A stretch of DNA of 34,587 nt, from NCBI GenBank assembly GCA_913042885.1, contig CAJWLW010000016.1, forward strand, positions 1 to 34,587, in the 5' to 3' direction. The DNA is from an uncultured Lentisphaeria bacterium (GTDB lineage Bacteria; Verrucomicrobiota; Lentisphaeria; JABSQK01; CAJWLW01). This document shows, one piece after another, positions 7,708-16,940 of this stretch. A model generated the notes under the pieces. It had not been told where the DNA came from, searched no databases, and saw only the letters and a program-made list of their open reading frames with translations. Position 1 is the first letter of the stretch; the number at the start of each line of letters is the position of its first letter. Made by a program: the position numbers and the translations under genes.

Positions 7708-8505
7708 TCAATCACTATCCCCAGTAGTCGGGAATTGCCCGTTGTACCCCCACTTGTCGTAGCCCCCGATAATATCGCGCAGCGGCTCGTCTTCGTAGGA
7801 CTCCACGATCTCCGGCGGCACCTTGCAATGCTGCCAAACTTCGAACCATGGGGGAACAAAGGCGTAAAACATGACGTAACGGGTTGTATCGCTCAGTATG
7901 GGGACCGCACTGTGCATTAATGTTTCAGAAAAATAGATCACACTTCCCCGCGGCGCTTCAAACTGAACAACCGAACATTCCTGCATGACCGTCTTTGGGT
8001 CCCCCTCCACTTTGTGGGATCCGTCCAGCGCCATGGTACCACCATCATCCGGGCCGATATCGGTGGCTGCAACCATGCAATTGATCAGAATGCAGTTTAT
8101 CAGCTCCGGGTCATTGTCGTCGGGGAAAGTTCCCCATTTGGGTCTCATGTCGCGATGCCAGGAGAGATTGGCTGGATCGAGGAGCTCGCTGCAATCCTGA
8201 TGCCGGTCAGGGTGCGGTTTCTTTATGATCATCCATGTGGCGCGGTGCCTCAGGTCTGTTCCCATGAGCTGCCGTGATTCCTCAAGCAGCGTCGGGTTGA
8301 GGAAACAGTCTCGAAAGAGCTGGTGGTGGTTGATAATGCCCATCATGAAGGTCTGTTCATCATCATCAGCTTTCATGGCGGGCTGGGTGGCGGCTGTTTC
8401 ATCCATTGCCTGCCGGCACTCATCCATGCACTCGTCGTCGAACACCTTTTCCCGGATAAGCCAACCGTGTTGAGCGAAGTGTTTGAGTTGCTCGAGTGTC
8501 AGCAT
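7708..8505 (-). CDS. PhyH-family Fe(II)/2-oxoglutarate dioxygenase (2)
   Basis: This encodes a 265-residue PhyH-like dioxygenase. Metal ligands are H117-x-D119 (SWHRDMRPKWG) and H198 (LMHSAVPI), with R209 as probable 2-oxoglutarate contact. Between the ligands DDGGTMALDGSHK replaces the commoner PGSH strand. The ATG at 8505 directly follows AGGAG (spacer of 3) and begins MLTLEQLKHF, a usual PhyH start; a TTG at 8529 would add eight residues but has no ribosome site. It is divergent from the other PhyH proteins here and is cytosolic. Downstream lies the truncated ORF, and upstream another PhyH gene in the same direction, 246 bases away. The substrate is unknown. Confidence 0.87.
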   Translation of the reverse strand: MLTLEQLKHFAQHGWLIREKVFDDECMDECRQAMDETAATQPAMKADDDEQTFMMGIINHHQLFRDCFLNPTLLEESRQLMGTDLRHRATWMIIKKPHPDRHQDCSELLDPANLSWHRDMRPKWGTFPDDNDPELINCILINCMVAATDIGPDDGGTMALDGSHKVEGDPKTVMQECSVVQFEAPRGSVIYFSETLMHSAVPILSDTTRYVMFYAFVPPWFEVWQHCKVPPEIVESYEDEPLRDIIGGYDKWGYNGQFPTTGDSD

Positions 8506-8529
8506 GATCTCCTGGCTATTCTTGGGCAA

Positions 8530-8751
8530 CTTACCGATTCAAGGAAGAGAAGGCGACCATATAAGAGCGTGGAGGGATATGGCCGCACCGGTCGAGATAC
8601 AGGCAAGCATAGTCATTGGTACACCCATTGCCCTGAGGCTGCCACTTGTTCAATAGGCAGGGCTTCGGGAGGTGGATGCCACTCTTTTGGTCGTGTTCAA
8701 TCGCTTTGTGGTCGAAGTAGCAGCGTCTTTGGTTTTTGCCCGAGGGTCAGC
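8530..8751. other. Intergenic gap between two PhyH genes
   Basis: About 220 bases without a supported gene, hairpin terminator or clear promoter on either strand. Confidence 0.35.
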
Positions 8752-9534
8752 TCAAAAGTCAAAAACGGCCTTGGCGCCGGTGGCCTCGATGATCCGGAAG
8801 TCGCTCTCGGCTTCCTCCCAGGCGGATTGAAACTCGAAACCCCATAGCCGGCGAAGCAGCGGGGAGGCGGCCTCGACGATGTCCGGAGGGATGGAGCGGG
8901 TGTGGTCGCAGAAAGGTTTTATGTTCTTGCGACAGCAGAAGCCCTGGACCGCATAACGGATCTTGTCGGATGTGTTGGCACCGCCGGCGTGGTACAGCCG
9001 GGCGTCATAGATAAGGATGGTCCCGGCCGGACAAATAAGCCGTTTCTCGTCCTCGGGCGGGATATCGTCGGGATGGATGTCCATCAGGTGTGAACCCGGG
9101 ACGTAACGGGTCGCACCATTTTCAAGGGTGAAGTCTGACAGCGCGATCATCGACTGGGTGTGCAGCGGCAGGATTTTGTGGACGTCGTACGGCGGGTTCG
9201 GTATGAAATCGGCACCGTCCCGGTGCAGTCCCTGGGCACCCAGGCCGGGCATGGCGGAACGGGCGCCCATGTCGCAAAGAGTGTAGTCGTCACCAAGCAA
9301 GTAGGACATGCAGGCGACGACTTCCGGGAGCTGTATCATCTGCCGAAAAACCTCGGCGCGCGCCGTCAGGTTGAAGACCCGCTGGGTCATCGGCTCGTGG
9401 TCGGAGACATGGCCCTTGTCCCGTTCGTAAACCTCCCTGAGCGTGGTTACTGCGTCTTCAACCTGTTCCGCGGTCAAGGCGTTCTCGAGGATGGTATAGC
9501 CCAGCTCGTCGAGTTCCTGGAAGTGGGATGTCAT
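8752..9534 (-). CDS. PhyH-family Fe(II)/2-oxoglutarate dioxygenase (3)
   Basis: This encodes a 260-residue PhyH protein. The iron triad is H104-x-D106 (GLHRDGADF) and H182 (LYHAGGANTS), with R193 for 2-oxoglutarate; ENGATRYVPGSH is the classic PhyH/EctD-type strand. I chose the ATG at 9534 (MTSHFQELDELGYT), where homology with the other PhyH N-termini begins, although no strong ribosome site precedes it; the frame is open to 9630. Its 3' end is the closest match to the remnant at 35-175, so a near copy once lay at the left of this window. It follows the putative glycosidase gene by 133 bases and may share its transcript. Confidence 0.88.
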   Translation of the reverse strand: MTSHFQELDELGYTILENALTAEQVEDAVTTLREVYERDKGHVSDHEPMTQRVFNLTARAEVFRQMIQLPEVVACMSYLLGDDYTLCDMGARSAMPGLGAQGLHRDGADFIPNPPYDVHKILPLHTQSMIALSDFTLENGATRYVPGSHLMDIHPDDIPPEDEKRLICPAGTILIYDARLYHAGGANTSDKIRYAVQGFCCRKNIKPFCDHTRSIPPDIVEAASPLLRRLWGFEFQSAWEEAESDFRIIEATGAKAVFDF

Positions 9535-9667
9535 GTCGAGTGTCCGGTATGGTGTCAGGGGCGGCGATGAGGTCGCAACGACCAGAACCATACACGCGAA
9601 ATCGCTACGGTACGATCGTGACGCGGTCAAGATTGACCGCTCATCGAGAAGGCTTTACCTCATTGTT

Positions 9668-11143
9668 TCAGTGGTAGTTGACCTCGAGCCGGATCTCCTG
9701 GACCCGGGTCTTCCACCAACCGTGACAATCCCGACCGGGCAGGAACTCGACGCTGTTCGTTCCGGCAGTGATGGGCGGGGCGTCAATGAGAAACTCGATG
9801 GCGTAGGCCGGCGTGTATTCGTCGTAGCCGGGAGGCTTGGTCATGGCGGGATGCAGGCTGGGCGGGACAAGGAAAGGCTCGTTGAGCATACTTCTGCCGG
9901 ACTCCTCGACCAGCGTCCCGTTGACGATAAGCCTAACCCCCTCGTCCTTGCCGATGTCGGACACTCTTGCCGTCAGGCGGATTTCCTTGATGGCGCCCTG
10001 CCGGGCCTCTGCTTCCAGCTCGTCACCGACGAAGAGCTCGATGGGCCCGCCATGGGATAGGGAGAGCGGGAAGACCGGCGTCACGGTGCTGCTGTAGAGC
10101 ATGTACGGCCAGGTGACGAGGGGCCCGTACATGAATATCTTGTCTTTGCCTCGCAAGGTCTCGGGGCTGCCGAGCTCGTCCAGTGTGCCAAAGACGTCCT
10201 GGGCCTCGGCCTTGTTCAGGTCCATGGGGACGAAGAAGTTGAAGAGGTAGATGCCGTCGGCCCCTTTCTTCAGCATGTTGGTGGCCATCCCGCGCAGGCG
10301 CTCGGCGTAGCTGCCGCTTATGTCTGCCACGGTCGAGCAGTTGATGCAGGCGTAGACAGGGACATCGTGTCCGTGGCACAGTTCGACGGCATCCTCGATG
10401 GCTGCCGTGTAGGGGTTGTAGCCCCAGCCGGCAACCACGAAATCGAGCAGTCCCTTCTCCACCCAGGCTGCCATGTCCAGTCCGATTCGCCGGGCCAGCA
10501 CCGGTGTCTCTGGGAGGTGGGCGGATAGGCGATAGGGCTGGCCCCGCCGCTGGCCGATGTCGTCCAGCATCTCACGGATCCGGGAAATGAACCCGGTCAT
10601 CGAGTCCAGGTTCTCTGCCTCCTCGCCGAGCTTGAAAAAGAGCGAGTGTCTCGAGAAGTCCAGCTCGAACCCGTCGAAGTTGTAGCGCTCACACTCATCG
10701 CGAATCAGATTGAAGACGAATTCCTGCACCTCGGGCAGCGCGTAGTTGAACCCGGACCACATGCCGCGCATGATCGAGCCAAAGGTGAGCCCCTCCCGTT
10801 CGCCGATCAAGTACTCCGGATGCGCCAGCTTCAGGGGGTCGTCCATTAACATGCCGGAATCATGGGTGTCATTCATCCGCAGCGACCCGAAAACCTCCAT
10901 CCCCTCCTTCCGGCAGGCGTCGACGATGACGGTGCCCGGATCCGCGCCGGCGTCGGAAAAGTTGCGCTCGGCACGTGCGTCCCCGGTACCTGGCACGCAC
11001 CACAGGTAGCTGTCCACCTGCGTGCCCGCACACAGCCCGAACCTGGACGCGAGGAAGGCGTCCGGCCCGTCCTTGTGCAGCTGGGCCCCGACCGGATATC
11101 CGGCGTCGTCGTTGAAAAGTATTTTCGTCAGCGGTTTGCTCAT
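9668..11143 (-). CDS. Putative glycoside hydrolase: TIM barrel with C-terminal beta-sandwich
   Basis: This encodes a 491-residue protein that looks like a retaining-type TIM-barrel glycosidase of an unassigned, GHL-like family. It opens with strand beta1 (KILFNDDAGYP), and carries FDGFELDFSRH (156-166) at the end of a central strand, where D157, E160 and D162 are candidate active-site acids. LSAHLPET, FVVAGWGYNPY and VYACINCS mark later strands. From about residue 340 it becomes a beta-sandwich (PIELFVGDELEAEA, VRLIVNG, NSVEFLPG) that may bind substrate. There is no signal peptide. The start at 11143 has GGAG about 10 bases upstream. It is divergent from the long operon beginning at 11327 and leads the minus-strand PhyH genes. 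A fold-level call; specificity unknown. Confidence 0.65.
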   Translation of the reverse strand: MSKPLTKILFNDDAGYPVGAQLHKDGPDAFLASRFGLCAGTQVDSYLWCVPGTGDARAERNFSDAGADPGTVIVDACRKEGMEVFGSLRMNDTHDSGMLMDDPLKLAHPEYLIGEREGLTFGSIMRGMWSGFNYALPEVQEFVFNLIRDECERYNFDGFELDFSRHSLFFKLGEEAENLDSMTGFISRIREMLDDIGQRRGQPYRLSAHLPETPVLARRIGLDMAAWVEKGLLDFVVAGWGYNPYTAAIEDAVELCHGHDVPVYACINCSTVADISGSYAERLRGMATNMLKKGADGIYLFNFFVPMDLNKAEAQDVFGTLDELGSPETLRGKDKIFMYGPLVTWPYMLYSSTVTPVFPLSLSHGGPIELFVGDELEAEARQGAIKEIRLTARVSDIGKDEGVRLIVNGTLVEESGRSMLNEPFLVPPSLHPAMTKPPGYDEYTPAYAIEFLIDAPPITAGTNSVEFLPGRDCHGWWKTRVQEIRLEVNYH

Positions 11144-11255
11144 TGCCGTGAGTCTCCCAGTGCGTGTCGGTGTGGTGAAGTCGCCTTACGGTAACGACCG
11201 ATCCGGCCGATGCCAGTCGGCATGGGTTCGAAAAACAATGCGGCCCGGGGGTCTC

Positions 11256-11283
11256 TTGATCGACAGGGCGCCGGCAGTACATT
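11256..11283 (+). promoter_or_regulatory. Candidate promoter of the long catabolic operon
   Basis: TTGATC (11256-11261) and TACATT (11278-11283) are 16 bases apart in the 183-bp divergent gap, 43 bases ahead of the first start codon. It is a fair match to a vegetative promoter. The gap probably also holds the promoter of the minus-strand glycosidase, which I could not place. Confidence 0.35.
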
Positions 11284-11326
11284 GCGGTGAGCCGGCCGTT
11301 GCGGGCGCCAGGGAGCCAGGAAGCAC

Positions 11327-12496
11327 ATGTCGAACAAGAACACCACCACAGTCTGTATACTGGGGACCGGCGGTATTTCACACGTCCACGCCTCCGGCTT
11401 GAGCAAGCTCGACGACGTTGACATCAAGGTTTGCAACCGCACCCGTTCCAAGGCGGAGGAATTCGCCCGGGTACATGAGGTGAGCGAGATTGTGGACAGC
11501 GTCGACGAGGTCTTCGAGCGGGACGACATCGATGCGGTGGACATCTGTGTCAGTCACGAGGTGCACCTGGATTTCTGCCTCAGGGCACTGGCCGGCGGCA
11601 AGCACGTCCTGCTCGAGAAGCCGATGGCCAACACCCTGGAAGAAGCGGACCGGATGATCGCGGCCGCTGCCGAGGCGGACAGAATCCTGTCGGTTTCCGA
11701 GAACTTCCGTTTTGAACCGGCGGTGCTGAAGGCAAAGCAGGTCATGGATGCGGGCGATATCGGCCGGCCTTTCATGATTGTCATCAACGACTGGTTCTGG
11801 ATGGCCGAGATCACGTCGATCTATCCGGGATGCGACTGGCGGCGGCAGCTGGAGGGGAACGCCGGCGGCGTGCTGTTCGATCGCGGTGTGCACCTGACTG
11901 CGGTCATGAACTATCTCGGCGGACCGGTGGAGACGGTGTATGGGCGGTGCATGAACCCGCAGAAGTATTGGCAGGGCGACGAGACGGCGATCGTGGTGGC
12001 CACTCACAAGAACGGCATCGTCACGAACTACATCCAGAGCTGGAACATCCTCGGCGTCACCTGCCGGGAAGTGCCGCTGTTCGCGGTCTACGGTACCGAA
12101 GGCTCAATTGTCGAGGACCCCATGTACAGGGTTGAGGCGCACGGCTGTTACGAGGCCGGTGCCCTGAAGATCACCAGCCGGAAGAACCCCGCTTATTCGG
12201 GGTCCATCGTGCCGAGCGAGTTTCTCGCCGGCAAGGCATGGCTCGAGGATCTCTGGCGGATGCCGATTCCGCAGAACATGCTCAAGGACATGGTGCGGCA
12301 CGGCACGCCGTGGCTGGTGCCGGACGATTATCCCGATTACGACGTATACCACGCGTCCGTGCAGGACTTCGTGCGGGCGGTGCGGGGAGAGAAAGCGCCG
12401 CATGTGCCGGGCAGCATCGCCCGCGACGACATCGCGGTTGTTTTCGCGGCCTACGAATCGGATAAAACGAACAGTGTCGTCAGACTGGAGGCCTGA
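11327..12496 (+). CDS. Gfo/Idh/MocA-family NAD(P)-dependent oxidoreductase
   Basis: This encodes a 389-residue member of the family that includes inositol 2-dehydrogenase and glucose-fructose oxidoreductase. A Rossmann domain starts the protein with G13-T-G-G-I-S18, and the conserved E97-K98-P99 (VLLEKPMANT) supplies the catalytic lysine. The C-terminal half is the open beta-sheet substrate domain, with GGVLFDRGVHLTAVMNYLGG at the usual position of the active-site D-x3-H motif (D187 and H191 region). AGGA precedes the ATG. It is the first gene of a same-strand series, and the next gene starts one base after its stop. In such a setting it likely oxidises a sugar or inositol ring carbon, possibly as part of an oxidative glycoside-cleavage route. 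The substrate is not predictable. Confidence 0.92.
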   Translation: MSNKNTTTVCILGTGGISHVHASGLSKLDDVDIKVCNRTRSKAEEFARVHEVSEIVDSVDEVFERDDIDAVDICVSHEVHLDFCLRALAGGKHVLLEKPMANTLEEADRMIAAAAEADRILSVSENFRFEPAVLKAKQVMDAGDIGRPFMIVINDWFWMAEITSIYPGCDWRRQLEGNAGGVLFDRGVHLTAVMNYLGGPVETVYGRCMNPQKYWQGDETAIVVATHKNGIVTNYIQSWNILGVTCREVPLFAVYGTEGSIVEDPMYRVEAHGCYEAGALKITSRKNPAYSGSIVPSEFLAGKAWLEDLWRMPIPQNMLKDMVRHGTPWLVPDDYPDYDVYHASVQDFVRAVRGEKAPHVPGSIARDDIAVVFAAYESDKTNSVVRLEA

Positions 12497-12497
12497 C

Positions 12498-13670
12498 ATG
12501 CCAGCCTTGAAAGATATTAAACAGCCGGTGGCGATCGCCATGTGGTATGTCTCGTGGCTCTGGCGGCGCTACCCGGGAGGCGGCTTTGAAGACTGGGACC
12601 GTGCCCTGGACGAGCTCGAGGAGCGCGGCTACAACGCCGTCCGCATCGATGCCTTCCCGCACCTGGTTGCGCGCGACCGGGACGGCAGGAGCGTCGACGT
12701 CTTTCACGTGCCGGCGTATCTTTCGGAATACCCGTGGCCGATCTGGCGCAATCAACAGCCGATCGACATCAATCACCGTGAGGCGCTTGTCGAGTTCGTG
12801 TCGAAGTGCCGGGACCGCGGTATCTACGTTGCCCTTTCGTCCTGGATGCATGATGCGGAACCGGGGCGCTGCGAGCAGGTGGAAGGTGTTGCCGGCCTGG
12901 TCGGGATCTGGGACGAGACTTTGACTATGCTGGCGGACAACGATTGCCTGGGACCGGTCATCTTTGTCGACATGCTCAACGAATACCCGCTTTGGCACGG
13001 CATGGAATGGCTGCGCAAGGAGTTGCGCGCGCTCGGCGCGCTCGGGCGCCCGGAGCTTGATTCATCGTGCCGCTACAGCCCGGAGCAGAAGGCGTTCTAC
13101 CGGACATTCATCAGCGACGTACTCGGCGAGTTGAAAGCGAAGTGGCCGGCACTAGATTTCTGCACCAGCCAGACGCAGAACTACTGGGGCAAGGAAGAGA
13201 TGGACATGGACTACAGCAACTTCGACCTGCTCGATGTCCATTGCTGGATCGTGCAGTACAATGAGTTCACCGACGACACCGGCTACTTCGAGCATATCCA
13301 TCGGCGTCGTGAGGACACCCACTGGGCCGAGAGCTGTCAAAAGATGATCGCCAAGTGGGCGGCGAACCGGGACGCTTATGCCGATTGGCTCGATGGCAAG
13401 ATGGAGGAGATGGCCGCGGTCGCCGGCAAGTGGAAGCTGCCGTTGGCGAACACCGAGGGCTGGGGGCCGATCATGTGGACAGAACACGCCGCACTTGACT
13501 GGGACTGGGTGAGGGAGTCAGCGGAAATCGTCGCGGCGCTCGGGGCGAAGCACGGGTACGCGATCAACTGCACGTCGAACTTCTGCATGCCCAATTTCCC
13601 CGGCATGTGGGCCGATGCCGACTGGCACCGGCAGGTGACCGCGGTGATTCGCGGGGGACAGAAACGATGA
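12498..13670 (+). CDS. Cellulase-like (GH5-type fold) glycoside hydrolase
   Basis: This encodes a 390-residue TIM-barrel protein resembling the 'cellulase-like' family of clan GH-A fold. MWYVSWLWRRYPGGGFEDWD at the N-terminus is characteristic. N161-E162 (FVDMLNEYPLW) sits at the end of strand 4 as acid/base, and E320 (LANTEGWGP) at strand 7 is the likely nucleophile, giving the N-E...E layout of a retaining enzyme. YNAVRIDAFPH and LDFCTSQTQNYW are further strands. There is no signal peptide. The start is one base after the preceding stop, and the end overlaps the sulfatase start by ATGA, so it is translationally coupled on both sides. It probably hydrolyses a small intracellular glycoside. 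Confidence 0.8.
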   Translation: MPALKDIKQPVAIAMWYVSWLWRRYPGGGFEDWDRALDELEERGYNAVRIDAFPHLVARDRDGRSVDVFHVPAYLSEYPWPIWRNQQPIDINHREALVEFVSKCRDRGIYVALSSWMHDAEPGRCEQVEGVAGLVGIWDETLTMLADNDCLGPVIFVDMLNEYPLWHGMEWLRKELRALGALGRPELDSSCRYSPEQKAFYRTFISDVLGELKAKWPALDFCTSQTQNYWGKEEMDMDYSNFDLLDVHCWIVQYNEFTDDTGYFEHIHRRREDTHWAESCQKMIAKWAANRDAYADWLDGKMEEMAAVAGKWKLPLANTEGWGPIMWTEHAALDWDWVRESAEIVAALGAKHGYAINCTSNFCMPNFPGMWADADWHRQVTAVIRGGQKR

Positions 13671-15229
13671 GCAAACCCGGTCGCAACGTATTGTTCATCA
13701 GCACCGATCAGCAACACTGGTCTGCGATGGGCTACCTGAATCCCGAGGTGAAGACGCCCAACCTGGACAGGCTGGTGGCGCGGGGAACAACGTTCCACCG
13801 TGCCTATACAGTCAACCCCACCTGTACGCCGGCCCGGGCAAGCTGGCTTACCGGATTGTACCCAAGCCAGCACGGTGCGTACGCGCTGGGCACAAAACTG
13901 ATGGAGGACGTCCCGACCGTCGGCGACGTGTTTCAGCAGCATGACTACCGCACGGCACTGATTGGCAAAGCCCATTTTCAACCGACCCGATCCACCGCCG
14001 AATACCCATCGCTTGAATCCTTTCCGATGCTGCACGACCTGGACTTCTGGCGGAAGTTCAACGGACCGTTCTACGGGTTTGAACACGTCGAGTTGACACG
14101 TAATCACACCGACGAGTGGGTTGTCGGCCAGCATTACGCGCTGTGGATGGAAGAGAAGGGCTGTAAGGACTGGCGCCAGTATTTCCTGCCTACACCGGCG
14201 GAATTCATGCAGGAGGAAATCGAGGGGTTCCCACGTTCAAACCGCCAGCCCCTGGCCCCGGACCAAGGCGTCTGGGATATCCCGGAAGACCTGCATTACA
14301 ACACCTGGATCGCCGAACGGACTAACGCAATGATGGAGGCGTTCGACAGGAACGGCGACAATTTTTTCCTGTGGGCCAGTTTCTTTGACCCGCATCCCAG
14401 GTACATGGTGCCGGAACCCTATGCCAGCATGTACGACCCGGCCGAGGTTACCGTGCCGGAGCATCGCGAGGGCGAGTTTGACGACAAGCCGCCTTACTTC
14501 AAGCGGTCACAGGAGCCCAACCCGGATTTCAGTGATTTTGAGGAACCGGACGGCAACGTGGTGCATGGTTCACTTTCCCATTTGCGGTCGCGTGAGGTGA
14601 AGGCCAAAGCCATTGCGACCATGTATGGCATGGTGACCATGCTGGATACGTACATCGGCAAAATCCTCGACAAACTCGAGGAACTGGGAATGGCGGAAGA
14701 GACGCTTGTCTGTTTCACAACGGATCACGGCGACTTCTGGGGGCAGCACGGGTTGATTTCCAAGGCGATCCATCATTACGAGGACGTCCTCCGCGTCCCG
14801 CTCGTGGTCAGCATGCCCGGGACCATACCCGAAGGCGTTGTGTCCGATTCACTGCAGTCCACGGTTGATCTGCCGCAGACCTTCCTGAGCATTGCCGGCA
14901 TACCCGTGCCGCGAACCATGGCGGGAGTCGACCAGAAGGACGTGTGGACGGGAGAGACGGACACGATCCGCAACCATGTCATCGTTGAGAATCAGCACCA
15001 GCCCACGACGATGAACATGCGTACGTATATCAATCAGCGTTACAAGATGACGGTTCACTACAATCGCGAGTACGGCGAGATCTATGACCTGGAGAAAGAT
15101 CCCGGTGAATATGAGAACCTGTGGGACAATCCGCAGCATCAGGATCTCAAGCGGGATCTTCTCTTGAAGTTTCTCCACGGGGAAATGGCCAAGGCCCCAT
15201 TGCCCATGCCCAGAATATCCCCCGCATGA
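13667..15229 (+). CDS. Formylglycine-type sulfatase (S1 family)
   Basis: This encodes a 520-residue sulfatase that removes sulfate esters. The signature C53-T-P-A-R57 (NPTCTPARASWLTGLYPSQHG) marks a cysteine converted to formylglycine. Metal and sulfate-binding residues include D14-Q15 near the N-terminus, K101 and H103 (GKAHFQP), H243 (FFDPHPRY), and D353-H354 (FTTDHGD). Unusually for sulfatases of marine polysaccharide degraders, no signal peptide is seen: the protein opens MSKPGRNVLFISTD, directly at the first core strand. It therefore appears cytosolic and would act on imported oligo- or monosaccharide sulfates. Its ATG overlaps the stop of the glycosidase gene. No formylglycine-generating enzyme gene is in the window. 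Confidence 0.93.
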   Translation: MSKPGRNVLFISTDQQHWSAMGYLNPEVKTPNLDRLVARGTTFHRAYTVNPTCTPARASWLTGLYPSQHGAYALGTKLMEDVPTVGDVFQQHDYRTALIGKAHFQPTRSTAEYPSLESFPMLHDLDFWRKFNGPFYGFEHVELTRNHTDEWVVGQHYALWMEEKGCKDWRQYFLPTPAEFMQEEIEGFPRSNRQPLAPDQGVWDIPEDLHYNTWIAERTNAMMEAFDRNGDNFFLWASFFDPHPRYMVPEPYASMYDPAEVTVPEHREGEFDDKPPYFKRSQEPNPDFSDFEEPDGNVVHGSLSHLRSREVKAKAIATMYGMVTMLDTYIGKILDKLEELGMAEETLVCFTTDHGDFWGQHGLISKAIHHYEDVLRVPLVVSMPGTIPEGVVSDSLQSTVDLPQTFLSIAGIPVPRTMAGVDQKDVWTGETDTIRNHVIVENQHQPTTMNMRTYINQRYKMTVHYNREYGEIYDLEKDPGEYENLWDNPQHQDLKRDLLLKFLHGEMAKAPLPMPRISPA

Positions 15230-15242
15230 CCCCGACGCTTTC

Positions 15243-16751
15243 ATGACGCGAAAAACGGCTGCAATCGCCGATCAGGAACCGACATGTTCTCCCGCCCTGC
15301 GCGCGGCGTCGCTTCGATTCGGGATCACCCCGGAGAGCGGCGGCCCGACGTACAGCGGCACCGGCGTGGTGATCGGCGAGGTCCTGGGGCCGCTGAAAAC
15401 GACCGTGACCCTGCTGCAGGACGGTAAGCTGCGGGTGTGCTTAGTGGCCACCGACATCGGTTTGCAGGGACTCAATGTAAGCAACCTCTTCCGCCGGGAG
15501 CTTGCTGCGGCATTGGATATCCCGATCGCGAATGTCCTGACCCTGTGGTCACACAATCACAGCGCCACGATCATCGCCAGCAATGAGGTTCCGATTTACA
15601 GGACATGTATCGACGAGGTTCCCGAAGCCGATCTTCTGCCCGTCGGCAAGGAGCTTCTCGACACCTTGCTGAGCCATGCAAAACGCCTGCCGGATCTGCT
15701 CGAGCCGGTCACCGTCTGGTGGGCCGAAGGCGAAGAGGGGCGGATCACCTACAACCGCAAGGGCCGGCGGGCAGACGGTTCGACCTACTTCATGCGGGAA
15801 GAAGACCGCGTCCTGCTGGGCAAGGATTTCAACGGCGACATCGACCGCCAGGCCCCGGTGGTGGTGCTCAAGAACATGGACGGCCGGCCGGTAAGCGCAC
15901 TTGTTCAATTCACCGGTCATCCGGTCACCTGTTACCACCCCGAGCGGCCGGTGGTCTTCGGCGAGTGGCCACAGGTGGCCTGCGACCGTCTGGCGCAACA
16001 TCTTTCGCCGGCAGCGCCCCCGGCGGTCAGTTTTCTGCAGGGATGTGCAGGGGAAATCAACTCAAAGGAGATGTTCCGGGGCGGGGTCAAGCGTTCGCGG
16101 CAATTCGGCGGCATGCTGGCGGAGAGCTACATCGCGGCCCTCGACAAGCTGCGGGCCTCCCGGCGCGACGGCCTGGACTATGCGGTGGAGAACGTCCGCG
16201 TGCCGCTGGCGCCGCTGCCCTCAAGGAACGTGCTGCAACGAGAGCTCGACGAGATGGTGGATTTCATGCGGCGCGCGGCTGCCGGCGATGAAAACACGCT
16301 GGAGTGCCTGGGCATGAACCTGCCGCGCGACCTCTCGCCCGCGTACCGCTCTATAATGATCGAGCTGGCGAAGCGCTGGAATGACTGGGCGCTCGGGTTG
16401 CACGAGGCCGGACGGACAGACGAAGTCCCGAAGTACCTGAACATGGCGGTCTCTGTCCTGCGGTTGGGGGATGTCGGCATCGTGGCGATGCCCTGCGAGC
16501 CGTTCCAGGGGATTGGCAGACAGATCCGGCACGGGTCGCCGCTGGATTTAACCATACCATGCGGCTACGCCAACGCGGGTTATCCGTATATCACCGACGC
16601 TCCGAATACCGGCGACAGCGAGTACATGAGCGCCTGTTACCGGTACACCGAATATCTGCCGCCGCTGAAGAAACCGGCCGGCGACGTTTTGGCCCGAGGC
16701 GCCGTCAAATGCCTCAAGCGCTTTGCCCGGGAGAAGGGCCACGAGCGGTAG
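15243..16751 (+). CDS. Neutral/alkaline ceramidase-like hydrolase (1)
   Basis: This encodes a 502-residue protein resembling the N-terminal catalytic domain of neutral ceramidase. The zinc motif appears as H104-N-H106-S (LWSHNHSA, family form H-T-H-S), and TGHPVTCYHPERP is a second probable ligand region. Where true ceramidases have GDVSPN with the nucleophilic serine, this protein has CAGEINSKEMF, so amide hydrolysis of ceramide is doubtful. No signal peptide or C-terminal Ig-like domain is seen, again unlike secreted ceramidases. A full-length paralogue lies at 30180-31652. The gene starts 13 bases after the sulfatase stop. In PVC genomes such proteins commonly accompany carbohydrate genes; the real substrate is unknown. 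Confidence 0.72.
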   Translation: MTRKTAAIADQEPTCSPALRAASLRFGITPESGGPTYSGTGVVIGEVLGPLKTTVTLLQDGKLRVCLVATDIGLQGLNVSNLFRRELAAALDIPIANVLTLWSHNHSATIIASNEVPIYRTCIDEVPEADLLPVGKELLDTLLSHAKRLPDLLEPVTVWWAEGEEGRITYNRKGRRADGSTYFMREEDRVLLGKDFNGDIDRQAPVVVLKNMDGRPVSALVQFTGHPVTCYHPERPVVFGEWPQVACDRLAQHLSPAAPPAVSFLQGCAGEINSKEMFRGGVKRSRQFGGMLAESYIAALDKLRASRRDGLDYAVENVRVPLAPLPSRNVLQRELDEMVDFMRRAAAGDENTLECLGMNLPRDLSPAYRSIMIELAKRWNDWALGLHEAGRTDEVPKYLNMAVSVLRLGDVGIVAMPCEPFQGIGRQIRHGSPLDLTIPCGYANAGYPYITDAPNTGDSEYMSACYRYTEYLPPLKKPAGDVLARGAVKCLKRFAREKGHER

Positions 16752-16940
16752 TGGATATACGGGAAAATGACGGGTGCGTGCATTTGCACTTGGCGATGGT
16801 TGCAACGCCCGGCTTGTCGGTGTAGCATGGGGTGACCCGACACAGGTTGTTGGCGGGGGCCCTGAGCATGTCGATGGTGCATGGGCGCCGATCGCCAACC
16901 CGGTTTTGTATAACGAAAATGCCAGCGCAGGAGTTGATCT
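16752..16940. other. Spacer inside the long gene series, with weak promoter
   Basis: This 189-bp gap has a small GTGCA-TT-TGCAC hairpin near 16780 and a TATAAC (16909-16914) 26 bases before the next ATG, without a clear -35. It may mark an internal promoter that splits the series into two transcripts. Confidence 0.3.
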
